Part shown: positions 1 through 11,715 of the stretch, piece after piece
Position numbering within the stretch: the first letter of the stretch is position 1
Layout of the letters: every line of letters starts with the position of its first letter
From: Sternotherus odoratus
Lineage: Eukaryota; Chordata; Testudines; Kinosternidae
DNA length: 64,000 bases
Direction: 5' to 3'
Assembly (NCBI GenBank): GCA_032164245.1
Contig: JAVMKO010000021.1
Coordinates: forward strand, 13,088,285 to 13,152,284
The notes under the pieces: model-generated
Told to the model about the DNA's origin: nothing
What the model saw: only the letters and a program-made list of their open reading frames with translations
The model's database searches: none
Translations under genes and position numbers: made by a program

Positions 1-885
1 CTTTGCAAGAGAAGGGCATTAGGCTAAGAGGATGAATTCCAGTTCTGTGGACAGGGCTGGTACACAGGCCACCCGTCACTCAGGTCCTTAGAAATGGAGC
101 TGGGGGAGCAGGCTCTGAGCTTGTCAGCTGATTGGTGTGGCTGGTTGCTGTGTAAATCCAGCCGGTGGAAAAACCCCCCCCCCCTGCGCTGCCCTCACAG
201 TCCTGTTGCTCACGTACCTGACACCCGCCGGAGCTTGCACCCGATTTTGAACTGTGAGCTTGTGAAATCGGATCACACTTCACTGACCCTGAAACGTGCG
301 TCCCAGCAGGCTGGGGCTGACGTGCAAACAAAGTAATAAACAGCTCTGCCTGCCACATCCTTTCACTGTCGCGAACAACTGGACAGAACACGCAGAGCCT
401 GACTGGTCCCGCAGAGGCCGCGTCGTGGGTGTCCCATCTCCTGAGGATACTCAGGCCTCAGAATGACTCACTGGAGAGTCCTTGTCCAGGGTTCTACGCT
501 GCTAATCCTCTAAGGAGACAATGCTCTGCTAGTAACCTAGAACCCGCCCTGAGCTCCACATTGCTACTCCCGGACACTGTGCAGTCTGCACCAACGAACA
601 AACAAACAAGTGCAACCCCGTCCTCTTGCCACCTCTCAGCCGAGATCAAGAGCAGAGTTTGCAAGACTGTCTCACATCACCCCGGCCTCGTTACTGAAAC
701 GTAGAAGGAAGTACCGTTACTAGGACAAGGGAATGAAGAGCGCTACTGAGCTGTAGAGTGAGTTTGGGATGCAGTGTCTCCAGGTAGCACATTCAGGGAC
801 ACTCTCCAAGGAAAAATCACTTGGGACGCTTGATACTTTCCTTCTTCAGATTTCCCCCAACCCTATCTGGGCATATCCTAACCCT
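1..885. other. Unrecognised single-copy DNA
   Basis: No gene or repeat family is recognised. Open frames on both strands are short (about 100 codons or less) and overlap each other without any domain. A run of 11 C lies at 174-184. Confidence 0.5.
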
Positions 886-1041
886 GGTTTCTTATTGTAG
901 GGTTGCTTGCGAATGCTGAGCTACACACAGGGTTTGTTATTGTAGGGTTGCTTGTGAATGCTGAGCTGCACACAGAGTTTGTTATTGTAGGGTTGCTTGT
1001 GAATGCGGAGCTGCACACAGGGTTTGTTATTGTAGGGTTGC
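886..1041. repeat. 45-bp minisatellite, about 3.5 copies
   Basis: The string TTATTGTAGGGTTGC recurs with starts at 892, 937, 982 and 1027, an exact 45-bp spacing. Units differ by only a few substitutions (for example TGCTTGCG/TGCTTGTG and GCTACAC/GCTGCAC). The array breaks off at about 1041. The near identity of the units suggests recent expansion. No coding meaning is seen. Confidence 0.9.
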
Positions 1042-4017
1042 AGATGGTTTTAGTTCTTTTCAGGGTTGCCCTGGATTAGAGGCTAGTAAGATCTCACTGT
1101 TGGTGGAGGTATCCAGTGATAGCTGCCATCTGTCTGCTAAAGATTTCAAAGGAGACCAAACTTGAAACCAGAGCACCAGAGGAATAGAAGGAGTGACTGC
1201 CAGCATCACTTGGCCCATATACCTCCGGCCAGCTCCATCTGGTCCATAGGCCACGCCCCAGGGAACCCTTACCCAGGAGTCCCCTGCCCCTCAATGTCCC
1301 CTATCAGGCAGGACAGGGGTGAGTGGACATCACAATAACATACTATTAACACAGGACATTCTAATTTCAGCCATTATCATCTAGTCTAAGGGAACTTCCC
1401 CAAAGTATGTAGTGGTTCAGGGATGAAATGTAGGGATCGGTGACTGACAATTTATTCCATGGTATCTGTCCCATGTTCTGTTGGGCCAGCTACTGGTGGA
1501 TACGTAAAACAGGGCTTGTAAATCAACAGGCACTTGCCAAAGCTGCCAAGTCTTCTCTCCAAGAGAGCCTGTAATCCAGAACGCAGCCCTCTGGACGTTG
1601 TGTTTTGGTGGCGCGCCTGCCCAGTAGCCTGGAGCAGTGTCACACCCAGAATCCTTTTCCCCTTTAGAAATTTGCAAGCTCCCGGGGATCTGCGTTAGGT
1701 CCCGAGATATAGGTTTGAATAAAGGGGCAAGTCAGTGGGAGTTAGGTGCCTAATCTGTTTTGTAAACCCCAGTTGGCCTCTTGAAGAGCCTAATACCTTG
1801 GTCAATCTGGCCCAAAGTCCCCAACGACTGTGCCAGACAACATCTCTCCTCTGATTCAGATCTGGTTCCCGACAGAGCTCCGCTGCTCCAAGGGCAATAG
1901 TACCGTAACCGCTACATCTTGGGAGCTGCTACAGACACAAGTGGGACAAGTTCAGGGTTAACAGAGGTGCTCTTGTTTTTAACAGACAGTTCAGTTTCCT
2001 GGCTCAGGTTCTTTAAAGTAGCACCTAACTTAATAATGGTGAAGCCACTCCAGTTTAATTTTTTGGCTCAGTGCACACACCCCATGAAGGGCCCATGCCA
2101 ACGGAGCAGATAGCTGAATAATGGGACATTACAGTCACTGCACAAAGAGAGCAGCGCACGCTCGCCGGGGAGTGCTCCGCAGGTGTGTCGGAGGACTAAT
2201 CTTGGGTCATCATCCATAGAATACAATTAGTACAGTGTCATCAGGGTATTGTAGTGTCAGGGTGTGTGTGCGAGAGAGGGAGAGCTTTGGAGGATGTCAC
2301 TGCCATGTAATGATAGAGCCGCCAGTGTTTAGCCGGGATTAGCTTCCCACCGGCCGCTGGGAAGTGGAAAATTACTGGTTGGGCTAATGTCTGTGCTCAT
2401 CAGTCCCACTCTTTCATTCCAGCATTGGTGAGCTCACTCTCCATTGGACATGCAGCCTCAAAGGGACGGTTCGTGCAGGCTGCTGGTAGTTTTTGGACAA
2501 GGAACAAAGAAGTAAATAAGCTACAGGGAGGACGTATTTCCCCGAGCAGTTTGTCAGCAGAGGAAAGACATCAGCAGGAGCGATTTGAAGCTGAAGACCG
2601 TCTGCCTTCTTTTTATCACCAAGTCTATCTGGAGCGCTCAGCTGGACGACACGCACTAGCCCCGAAAGGAATGGAGGAGCTTGTCAAGGGGCAAGGAGTT
2701 CTCTCTTTGTGGGCACAATCAGCCCTTGGTTTCTCTTGCCCCTTGCCAGTGAGGGAGGTGGAAGTCCCTTTGGCGAGTCTGCTAGCAGCCCCGGCAATAC
2801 GCCACACCGCTGAGCCTGGGCGCTCACCCGCTCTCCGCCCAGGCCGGCCGCAGAACCGTGAGAGCCAAGGGGGATCAGAAACTCCCAGCTGCCAGCATGG
2901 ATGCAGCATCCCGTGTGGAACTGGCTAGTTTCAGTACAAGCCACGCACCTTGGAATTCTGCTGTGGACTAGGGCACCATCCAGGACCTGACAAAGTACCA
3001 TTTGCATCACCCCAGACAACCTTACTCTCTGCCATGCAAAGCATAACACCCTCCTACCCAGTGTGGCAGGATCCCATGAAGAGGTTTTTGAATCTGCTAC
3101 CACCTCCAAGCTAACAGACCGGGTAGGAAATCCTCACTCCACTGAAATCAATGGCAAAATTCCCACTGATTTCAACAGGGACTGGATTTCGCCTGCCCTG
3201 ACCCTTTAGCTCAAGTAGTAGAGACTCCCTGCTCCGTCCATGAGGTGTGGTTCTGCGGTGTTACCCACTCTTGGAATTTGGTGATGTGTTGGGATCTTTG
3301 GTATTTTCCTTAGAGTCCCAGCTCCTTAAAATGTCTGATTATGTGAGACTCTGAACTTTCATGACAAGAAAAAACATTTCTAACCCACATGATTGTGGAG
3401 AAAAGTGTGAAAATATGATTCCCATAGGCCTGAAAACCAGAAGACAAGTAAACAGAACCCTGAACTTACTCTTTAAAAAACAACCCACCTCCCCGGCTCC
3501 CCCCAACAACAAAAACAAAGTCACTCCACAATTTTAGAACCAATCGCATGAGAATTTTCTGGGCCTGACTCAGGATTTTGGAATGCTTAGGTTTGGCAGT
3601 GCTGAATCTGGAACATTATTTACAGATCAGGAGAATCCAGGCATGGGCTGGTGACACAGATGTCAGATCCAGCCCCATATCCAGACTTTCCCCTAATCTG
3701 AGGGGTGTTTGAGGTATGGGGATTTGGTTGGGGCTCATCTCTGTAGAACTCTCCTGCCCCGACAAGTCCCCATGGCCAGCAGCCGAAGAAGGAAGGAAGG
3801 AACCCGTCTCTGTGGTTGGGGCGGCTGATTTGTTAATCGCTCGTAGCGGCCGGTTTTGAGGGAAGATGCAGTCGATAAGAAGAGGGTATAGCGGGTGAAG
3901 TAAGCATAGTTTTCCTTGGGTGCAGAGCCAATGCTACTTGGGGAATAGTTGCTGACAGGGCTACATGATGGGCTATTCTCCTGTCTGTGAGGCCTGCTGC
4001 AGTGGGTACCGCTCTGC
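1042..4017. other. Unrecognised DNA with one old degenerate repeat
   Basis: No gene is supported. An open frame of 167 codons at 2425-2928 has no recognisable domain and no convincing splice or start context. Around 3131-3192 there is a short imperfect palindrome (ACTGAAATCAATGG and CCCACTGATTTCAA) of a type seen several times in the window (7.27, 14.3, 38.4, 52.9 and 57.7 kb). A GT/GA-rich patch lies at 2258-2285. Confidence 0.45.
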
Positions 4018-4058
4018 CTGTAGGGCAGCACTCGGTTAAATCCACACGCAGACTGAGG
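4018..4058. repeat. 41-bp repeat, copy 1
   Basis: This 41-bp stretch is 38/41 identical to 5252-5292, in the same orientation. The shared core includes GGTTAAATCCACA and GCAGACTGAGG. Flanking sequence is not clearly alike on either side. The second copy ends where a hAT transposase fragment starts, so the repeat may be an upstream part of that transposon or an unrelated short repeat. Confidence 0.7.
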
Positions 4059-4604
4059 AGAATGTCGGAAGACACCACATCAAGAGAGAAAGCTCTTTGG
4101 ACAGCTGGCCCGCTCCGGCTGCCATTTCAGCCAGCCCAGCAGGCGACCCGTCTAGTACCCCATTAACTCCGCGATAACCTTTGCATGACATTCCTTCCTG
4201 CAGAATGAGCTGGCTGGCTGGCACCTGGTGGCTTCCCTAAGCTGGAAATGCCTAGCAGTGTGGACTCCAGGAAGAGAGCTAATCCTGCAGAGGCTCTGCT
4301 TCTTGACAGCAGATCTCCACCCTCTGGACCGAGGGATTAGTCAAAGGCACCGTCTGCATTGGAGCAGCAGGTGCCAATTCTGACCCCGTCAGCCTCGGAA
4401 GACCATGCTGTTCTCTTGATAACTTTATTATTTCAATACAAAAATTGCAGCCTTATCTTCCTAGCTTCAAACAAGGCAGGATGTATCTCTAAGCCTCTCC
4501 TTCCTCCGGCTGCAACTGTGATTCTGGGAGAAATTAAATCCCTCCTTCTTTGAGGACAAAGGAGTCAAAGCTTCCCTTTCCCTGGCCCCTGACGCTAAAG
4601 GATA

Positions 4605-4765
4605 CACTTTGCTTTTTAGTACAGCCTTGCATCCAAGACTTTGCAACTCTCTCGAGAGGCAGGAACTGCAAATATCATTATCCCCCGTTACGGACCGGGA
4701 ACGAGGTGCAGAGAAGTTGAATGACACCAAACATTGGAGCAGCAAGGTGGAGTTGGCGAACCTGC
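4605..4765 (-). repeat. MIR-like SINE relic
   Basis: The text reads as a degraded MIR in reverse: ATTATCCCC, then a GGGAACGAGGTGCAGAGAAG-like 'gaggaactgaggcacagag' stretch, then AGTTGAATGACACCAA in place of the usual 'aagtgacttgcccaa'. This order is characteristic of the central MIR core. Divergence is high, as expected for this ancient family. Confidence 0.55.
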
Positions 4766-5251
4766 CTGGAGCTCCTTGCTGTCATCACGGGTTAGCATTT
4801 CTGGGGCAGGCCAGATGGACAGGCCAGCCTGGGAATCGATAATTCCGGTGGGCTAGCAGGAGCCCATCTGTTATCAGTCCTGTTGGTCTGAAATGATCCC
4901 AAAGCATCTAACTTTTCCCCCGATAGGGACAGCACCAACAAGGGGGATGACAGCTCACTGGTGCTTCCGCACCCCGAGAACAAGGCCAGGCTGTAAGGGT
5001 GACATGCAGGCTTTAAGAAAAGCACACTCCCATCAGAGCTGCCTGTGTCTCTTCCCGCCAGTGCTCTGCCTGCAGGCCTGGGAGGAAAACAGGCCCTAGG
5101 CATTATGCAGAGCTGGGCAGGAGAGAGCTTTTGCTCCCGCAGAAAATTTCACTGGAAACAGAAACTTTGTTCACATTACAGTTCAGGGCTGGACTGACCT
5201 CTGCTCCCATCAGCCAGGCAGGGGAGGAAGGCTGCTCCCCCTCCTGCATGG

Positions 5252-5292
5252 CTGTAGGGAAGCACTAGGTTAAATCCACATGCAGACTGAGG
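5252..5292. repeat. 41-bp repeat, copy 2
   Basis: Partner of 4018-4058, differing at three positions. It directly abuts the transposase fragment that begins at 5291. Confidence 0.7.
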
Positions 5293-5380
5293 TGACATTG
5301 TAGTTAAGAAGCAGGCAGCATTATCTCCTGTAAATGTAAACAAATACATTTCTCTTAGTGATTGGCTAAACAAGAAGTAG
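5291..5380 (+). pseudogene. hAT transposase C-terminal fragment
   Basis: Translated in frame this gives 29 residues, GDIVVKKQAALSPVNVNKYI followed by SLSDWLNKK and a TAG stop. The pattern G-D-I-V-x-K-K-x-A-A-L-S-P-x-N-V is the end of the hAT C-terminal dimerisation domain, where a Gly and the 'R/K-x-x-L-x-P-x-x-v' block lie shortly before the stop. Everything upstream is missing: 5252-5292 is a different repeat. It is a dead fragment in a 5'-truncated transposon copy, too short to be a gene. Confidence 0.75.
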
Positions 5381-5782
5381 GACTGAGTGGACTTGTGGGC
5401 TCTAAAGCTTTAGATTGTTTTGTTTTTGAGTGAAGTTATGTAATAAAAAACCCAACATTTTAAAGTTGCTCTTTCATGATAGAGAGCTTGCACTACATTA
5501 CTTGTATGAGGTGAACTGAAAAATACTATTTCTTTTATCATTTTTACAGTGCAAATATTTGTAATAAAAATAATATAAAGGGAGCACTGTACACTTTGTA
5601 TTCTGTGTTGTAACTGAAATAGATCTATTTGAAACCATTGAAAAACATCCAAAATATTTAATAAATTTCAGTTGGTGTTCCGTTGTTTGACAGTGCAATT
5701 AATTGTGATTCATTTTTAAAATAGGGATTAATTTCTTTTTTGGTTAATCACATGCATTAATTGCGACTAATAGACAGCCCTA
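5291..5782 (+). mobile_element. hAT DNA transposon, 3' end with transposase tail and terminal repeat
   Basis: The segment starts inside a transposase reading frame, passes its stop codon at 5378-5380, runs through about 400 bp of AT-rich 3' non-coding sequence and ends in GACAGCCCTA, the complement of a TAGGGCTGTC terminus. Just inside the end is a TTAATTGTGATT/TTAATCACATGC/TTAATTGCGACT cluster, the subterminal pattern I recall for a widespread turtle hAT family. The 5' part is missing, so no target duplication can be scored. Confidence 0.75.
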
Positions 5783-5910
5783 GTATAGAGCCAGTACTCA
5801 TTACTTCAAATACAAAAATGATACATGTGTACAGATACATAATCCTAACCAGCTAATCATAACCTTCTCATAGTCACCTTACATGCCACATTTTGTACAA
5901 GCTTTGTTGC

Positions 5911-5966
5911 AAATATAGAATATATAAATATAATATATAATAAATATAAAATATAATATATATATT
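5911..5966. repeat. AT-rich low-complexity tract
   Basis: Almost pure A/T with TATAAATA, ATATAATA and TATATATA runs. Probably simple-sequence decay; no regulatory reading is justified. Confidence 0.85.
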
Positions 5967-7824
5967 GTTGTTGAAACAATGATCTATCTGGTCATATTTT
6001 ATTCAGATAAACCTTTGATACGGCCGCCACTACCTGGTTTACCCAGGGCTGGCTCAATAATGAGCTTTGATTTCTCTGTATCTCACCATTTTTGTTTAAT
6101 GAAAGAGCAAATTAAAGAGGTTAAGGGGAAAAGGGATGTTTGCAATTGTGAGCAAGTCATTCGGGGCCCATTGCCTCGTGCGTTATACCATGCCAATTAA
6201 TTATTTATCTCCGTGCTGACTGTTGTCCTGACATGAGATAATTAGAGATAATTAGTTGTAAAAATTAAGAGGTGGGCAGATTGCCAGGTGGTTATAGGAG
6301 CAGTCGCTCTGTGGACAGAAATCTCCTTTTCAACTAATCATGAGCCTGTTTTAAGGCATCGGATTTTGTTCCGCAGCTGGAGGCCAAAGATGGAGTGAGA
6401 CGTGGAGACTGAACGAATTCTTCTTTGGAGCGTCCTGTCCACGAAGGGTTAAGGTGGGTGTGTGAGTTTGTTTTCCCACAGTCAGTGTGTGGCATGGCCC
6501 CCCTCTGAGTGGGGGGATATGAGTCTGTTACAGGTCCAGCTGTGGAGGCACCTGCTCCTAGCTGGGGGGGGGGCGGGAGGGGCTGGTTCCCTTCCAGCTG
6601 TGCCGAAGTGAGGAGGGTTAACCCTTGCCCTGCCGCTGTGCCTTTTCTGTCCCGGAGATGTAAAAAGCCAGCACCGGTCTCCCCAGGAGTACTCCTGAGG
6701 TGTGATGCGGAGGGGGGCTGGCACGAAGACGTGCAGCAATCATTCCCCCCCCCCCCCCAAACGCGGTTCCAGTCCATGCGAAAGCCCCTTTGGCTACATT
6801 TCCACATTAGTATTTCTAGTTGAGTCGCCTGTGGCCCCTTCTCTTGCAGATGAGACAAGCTCCCAGCCATGAGCTGTCAGGGCTGATTCCTTTCAAACCC
6901 AGCTTCTCAATCTTCCGTTTGATGGATTAAGGTCAGTTTCCAGCAGCCTCTGGCCCCGTGGCCTGTCCCTGCTGCATGGAGTGCAAACCAGAACCAATGG
7001 GCTTAAACATCAGAGTTGTGTTAAATGTGTTCAGAATTCTCCTGCCACCTGCCGGTGTATCAGGCACCGTGGTCACCTCCCCTCTTCCCCTGGGCAGCTG
7101 CTGCTGTAGCCATGGAAATGACTCACTAATTAGTCACAGGATTTACCATATTTCCTCCCCATCTCCTCCTCCCGGCATATTTATCTGGTAATTGCTGCGG
7201 TAAAATACATGTGTGCAGAGAGGCGGGAAGTGCTAGAAGCAGGAGCCCGATCAAACGCCTAACCCCTGGTGGGAGTTGTGCCATTTACTTCAATGGGGTG
7301 TGGATCAATCCCTCAGTGCAGAGGGCTATAATCCTCTTATTTAATTGTTGTCCTTGCACAGTACATCCAACACGTTCCATCCCCTCTGTTCGCCAGCTTC
7401 CCCACACAGGTGAGCCGAGGGAATGGGGAGGATGGAGACACTGGCCAGACAGTTTGGGGAGAAGCTTAGAAGCTAGGAAGGGAATATTGAGCTGCCTGGA
7501 GCCGGGTCCATTCCAGACCCGGGGATGGGGGGAGGCTAGCGCTGTGATACTGGCTGCCCTGATTAGTACCTGCATTCCCTGCCCGACAACCAACAGCTCC
7601 AAAAAACCCTCCTGTGATTTATAGCCTGAGTTTGAAAATCTCAAGTAATTTCAATGCTGCATATGTCATCTGTGTTTGCAGAGAATGTCACTCGGAGACA
7701 GCTGTGCCGGAGCCTGGCTGCCATGCTTAATATCGTCATTGCCACGAGAACAGACTGCAGTGAAACTCGTCTGAAATCATTGCAAGTGACTGCGTAAGAA
7801 ACTCAGCTGTTCTGGGCAAACGCA
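5967..7824. other. Unrecognised DNA with homeodomain-like sites and G/C runs
   Basis: No gene is supported. Points seen: two adjacent exact copies of AGATAATTAG at 6236-6255; G10 at 6564-6573; C14 at 6745-6758; and a TTACTTCAATGGGG patch near 7287 resembling the short palindrome at 3131-3192. A 178-codon frame on the minus strand (6334-6870) crosses the poly-C run and is not credible. Confidence 0.45.
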
Positions 7825-7905
7825 GGCTGGATCTGACCAGGGCCCATCTAGTCTAGTCTCCTGTCTCTGACAGTGCCCAAGCTCAGTTGCTTCTGAGCTG
7901 GGGCT
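7825..7905 (-). repeat. CR1 LINE fragment
   Basis: Reads as the antisense of a CR1 3' region: CTGGATCTGACCAGGGCC, CATCTAGTCTAGTCTCCTG, then TCTCTGACAGTGCCC. In turtle and bird genomes the matching text is 'ctggatcagaccagtggtccatctagtccagtatcctgtctctgacagtggcc'. Short and diverged; the rest of the element is not seen. Confidence 0.75.
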
Positions 7906-10809
7906 CTGGGTTTATTTATTTGCCCCAGAACGCCCCACAAACATTCTCATTCTACAGGGTGAGTCCCCCTGACCACTGGTGTTTTCTTGCTTTCCCTATT
8001 CTGCTGTACTTGTAATGAAATGCCACAGGGAAACTGAGGCACACAAAGCACTTTGCTGGTCAAGGTGCCTTTTACTCAACCAGGGGTAGCAAGAGATTCC
8101 ATGGGAACCCCGGGAGGTAATCAGAGACTTTCCTGATCCCTTGACTTGGACTAAGCTCCCGTGATGTTGAGTGTGGCTGAGGGGAATGCAGCAGATGGGA
8201 AAGGGAGTGTAACTAGAAATGGGTTCACATCTGGACTGGATGTTCCAGAGAATTTGGGGCTGGGGTTTGCATCAGTCCCTGCCTTGGCGTCACCTGAGCC
8301 GGTGGAGCGACTCACCAAGCAAGACCCGAATCAATATTCAACACATTATGGCCACTGGGGCCTTACTCTCCACAAACTAAACAAAAGAGTCCGTCAGCCG
8401 CTCAGACAACCAGGTGTGGCCAGAGTTAAGGTCTGGCCAGGCTTCCTGGACTAAAACAAGAGGCAACCTTTCCTCCCACACCCTTACTTCACCTGGGACC
8501 GCCCCTGGCAGAAGCAGCCAGACCATTTTATCCTGCCTGCTGGGTCCTGATTGGCTTCTGCTTGATCCCAGCCACATCACACGCACAACCCATTCACACA
8601 CAGTCACACCCCTACAAGCATCGACACACCATCACACACATGCACAGCAGTACACATTGTGCAGACTTTCGACTGACCATAGCATGAAACCTTTACTCCG
8701 CTTTTACACTGTTCTAAAACAAGAGTCACAGGAGATTTTTCTTCTGCTTGTAGATACAGTTGATCTATGTAGAAAATATCATCTACCACATCGAAAGGGG
8801 TGCAGAGGCCAGCTGCCTTAAATCTGTTGGAATTGGTACATTTGACGCAAAAAAAACAGCTGTAACTTAAAGTCAGAGTCTGAATAATAGAGCTCTGTGC
8901 TCAGACCCACAAGTGAAATATATGATTGTCATAGTGCCTTCAACACAGAAACACAATCTGAAATCAATTCCCTCTGTTAGCCAGAGAATAGGAAGAAATA
9001 CCCAGGAAACATCAGAAAAGAATCCTCGTTCCACTTTTATATTTAAACAAAGCCAAGCCCCCAGGCAGCTCCTCTCTTCGGAAAGTCGATGTAAGGCTCC
9101 CTGCACCGAGCCTTTCAACCCGCCATTGATTCCTGCTTCCCACATGGGTCTGCACATCATTAAAAATAATAGCTCCGCCGGACCTCACAAAAAGGTTTAG
9201 GCCGATTCGAAGACGGTTGTAAGTTACTGTTCTGCCTGGGCTGCCTTTGGTGCCTGAAGTGGCAGCGTTCATTTCATTAAAGTCTGCTCCCAATTAGCTG
9301 TAGAATAAAGACACCAAAAGCAACTCCGATTTGCCGGTGAGGAGTCTATTTCTGGGGCTGGCTGAAAAAGAAGTCAAGTTCAGAAAACCACAATCTCCCC
9401 CCAGCAGGACCTACAAGACAGGGGAAGGTCTTGGAGATGAGGCTGGAGGAAAGGGCTCAGCCCACTTCAGAATAAATTCAGGACTGTCAGGGATGCTTTG
9501 CAGCAGGAAATGACTAGAATTTAATTTTAGAGTGGCCTGAGCTACAAGAACAAAAGTTGTACTGAGGTCCAACACTGACCCTTAGAATCAAGGCCAAATC
9601 CTTGTGCTGTTTTACTCAAGGTGAGTTTTGCCACTGAGTTCGTCTGTCTCCTTACAGCCAATCTGGGTGGCTGTTCCGAACACATCATGGGACCTCCAAG
9701 CTGCCCCTAGCTCCCTACTTCCCTAATTTATCCACCTGCGGATGCATTTTTGATGCAACGTTGTGTCTGGAATATACACAAGCTTAAAAATAGCTCCACA
9801 GAAGACCGTGCTTTCCATTCTCCAGCATCTACCCTGCTCTCCTGAGTTATCTGCACTCAGCGCTCCCTGGCCTGGAGACAGGCCAAGGGAGAGAAATTTG
9901 GGGCTCCAGTACATCGTGTTTGCTTGCTCCACGTCTCCCATTTTACGGCATTTACATAGGTGTTTTGGGGCGTCCCCTGAGCTCTGGGCCCAGGAACAAT
10001 TCTCCCTCTTCCTCCCTCTCGTCAGCCGTGGTGGTAGATTCTATGCCCAGGTCATGGGAGAGCGGCTCCCCCTGTATCTGCAGGGTCAGGGCATAGCCTG
10101 GCCCAAGCATCCTGTTAGCTCAGAAGTCACGTGCTGCCTCACTATAATATTAAGCCGCAAGCATCCTGCCAGCAGATGCTTCCCTTATGAAGCCCATTTA
10201 TTAACTGTAGAGCTGAAAGCAGCCCATTGACACCGAGATTAGTAATTAAATGGCCTTAATTAACGTACACTGGCTTTGGATGTGTCTTGGGGTCAGACCA
10301 CAGAATGGGCCGAAACCAGCTTCCTGGCAGGGGACTAATGAGCCGGTCAGTCTGTAGCCAGGTGGGGAGGGAGACGCAGGTCACTGTAACGTTGGAGGAT
10401 TGGATTTTTCTGGATTAGCTATTCTGCTTCGGATAGCAGGGGAGTTTCTGACTAATCCAGTCATTACAAAGGTACTTAAAAAGAGATTACAGGGTTTAGT
10501 CTGTCAATGAATTTCATGGCTCTCCGTGTAATTGTGCCACAGCCTCCATAAACCCTGATTGTTTTAGAAAAGTGGATTGACTCGTTGAATTCCGCTGCAC
10601 CGTGGGGCAATATTTTAGCCAGCAACTGGGTCAAAGGAAGGGTTATCACCCTTATCACCTTAGGGTAGAGTCGGGGATACGTCAGGAGGGAAGGGTTACA
10701 CTGGGAGGGGTTTAGGTTACATCGGTTCAAGCAGCTTTGGCTCTAGGGCACCGAGGTTAATTCTAGTTCCACCGCCCTGGTTCTTCAATATGGTGAGAGC
10801 TGTTGTCTT
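7906..10809. other. Unrecognised DNA with a CA-rich patch
   Basis: No gene is supported. An imperfect CA-rich stretch lies at about 8575-8660. The block 8011-8611 has an LTR-like look on the minus strand (AGCCAATC, then ATAAAA) but no matching duplications, so it is not called. From 8662 to 10809 only ordinary AT-mixed DNA is seen. Confidence 0.4.
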
Positions 10810-10955
10810 ATATGTAGGTTGTTGGCCTTCTGGGGCAGGGACCACGTGTGTCTGTGTTCTTTGTTCATGGAGTCCTGGCCCGGGATGGGGGTTCATAGGT
10901 GTTACTGCAGTGCAATAGCTAAATCAGAATTATTGTAATCGTTAATAATAAATAG
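10810..10955 (+). repeat. L2-type LINE 3' tail
   Basis: Order of motifs: GGCCTTCTGGGGCAGGGACC, GTGTCTGTGTTCTTTGTTCA, GGAGTCCTGGCCCGGGATGG, then GTGCAATAGCTAAAT and an AATAATAAATA tail. This matches the L2 3' end ('aagctctttggggcagggactgt...gcgcctagcacaatggggtcctgg...'), here diverged. Nine such tails occur in the window. Confidence 0.7.
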
Positions 10956-11034
10956 GAAAAACAGACTTTTAAAAAGTCCCCCCTAAAAAAAGTAAAAGTA
11001 AAAACCCCACAGCCAAGAGAAGGATGCTGGTCAT

Positions 11035-11255
11035 GTGGTGAAGTTGCTAGATTGAAACTCAGGAGGCCTGGGTCAAATTTCTGGATCTCATCTGGACTCC
11101 CTGTGTGATTCTGGTCAAGTCACTTAATTTCCCTGGACTTCCTTTCCCCATCTGTAGAACCGGGATGTTAACCTTTCTGTCTTGGCCGTCTTGTCTCGTC
11201 AGAATGGGAGCCATGCTGGGAGGGAACGTCTCATTTTGTGTATGTGCAAAGCCCA
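11035..11255 (+). repeat. MIR SINE relic
   Basis: Contains GGCCTGGGTCAAATTTCTGG, then CTGTGTGATTCTGGTCAAGT, CACTTAATTTCCCTGG and CCCCATCTGTAGAACCGGGA. This is the tRNA-derived half and core of MIR in order ('tgtgtgaccttgggcaagtcacttaa...cctcagtttccccatctgtaaaatggg'). Fairly full length for MIR. Confidence 0.8.
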
Positions 11256-11273
11256 GTCACTCCTGGGATGAGT

Positions 11274-11700
11274 GCCGGTTGAAAGTTTTCTGTCAAAACT
11301 GTTTATGATGGAAAACTGGGGTTTTTGACTAAACAAAATGTTTAGCTTTTGTGCAGAAAAAATGATTAAAAAAAATAACAACAGAGCACTTAAAAACCTG
11401 GACATGTTTGTTATTTGCCTGGGAAACCAAAATATTTTGACTCAGAAACGCCATCACAGTGCCTCATGGGAAGTGTAGTTCTGTTGCCTCATATCCCCAT
11501 TCTCTTCAATGGGCTGGGCTTCTTGGCTGTGCTTTACCTCCCAGGATGGGAGCTGTAGGTTAACCCAGAAGCCCACCCTAGAGAGAGTATCTCCCAGGAG
11601 ACATTTCCAAATATTCTGAATTTGGGCCAAAATATTTTTGGTTTTGACTTTTTTTTTGAGAAAAAGTCAAATTTTTCCACACACACAAAGGTCATATCTG
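11274..11700. mobile_element. Decayed AT-rich non-autonomous DNA element
   Basis: Dense in TTTTGAC/GTCAAAA and AAAATATTTTGG strings on both sides, with a middle part holding GCCTCATGGGAAGTGTAGTT, GCCTCATATCCCCATTCTC and CCTCCCAGGATGGGAGC. I recall this arrangement from a turtle repeat with 'tagagctggtc' ends. Exact borders and duplications are not visible, so the superfamily is left open. A C11 run lies downstream at 11808-11818. Confidence 0.5.
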
Positions 11701-11715
11701 GCCCATTCTAGTTGG

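Noticed and set aside
2425..2928. 167-codon open frame on the plus strand
   Set aside because: No recognisable domain, overlapping frames on the other strand, ordinary composition; length is within chance for 64 kb of GC-mixed DNA.
6334..6870. 178-codon minus-strand frame
   Set aside because: Crosses C14 and G10 homopolymers, where frame is unreliable, and has no domain.
8011..8611. Possible LTR in reverse orientation (TGTAATG...AGTCACA with minus-strand AGCCAATC and ATAAAA)
   Set aside because: Flanks GTACT and CCCCT do not match, no polyadenylation signal is in the right place, and I do not recall the sequence as an LTR.
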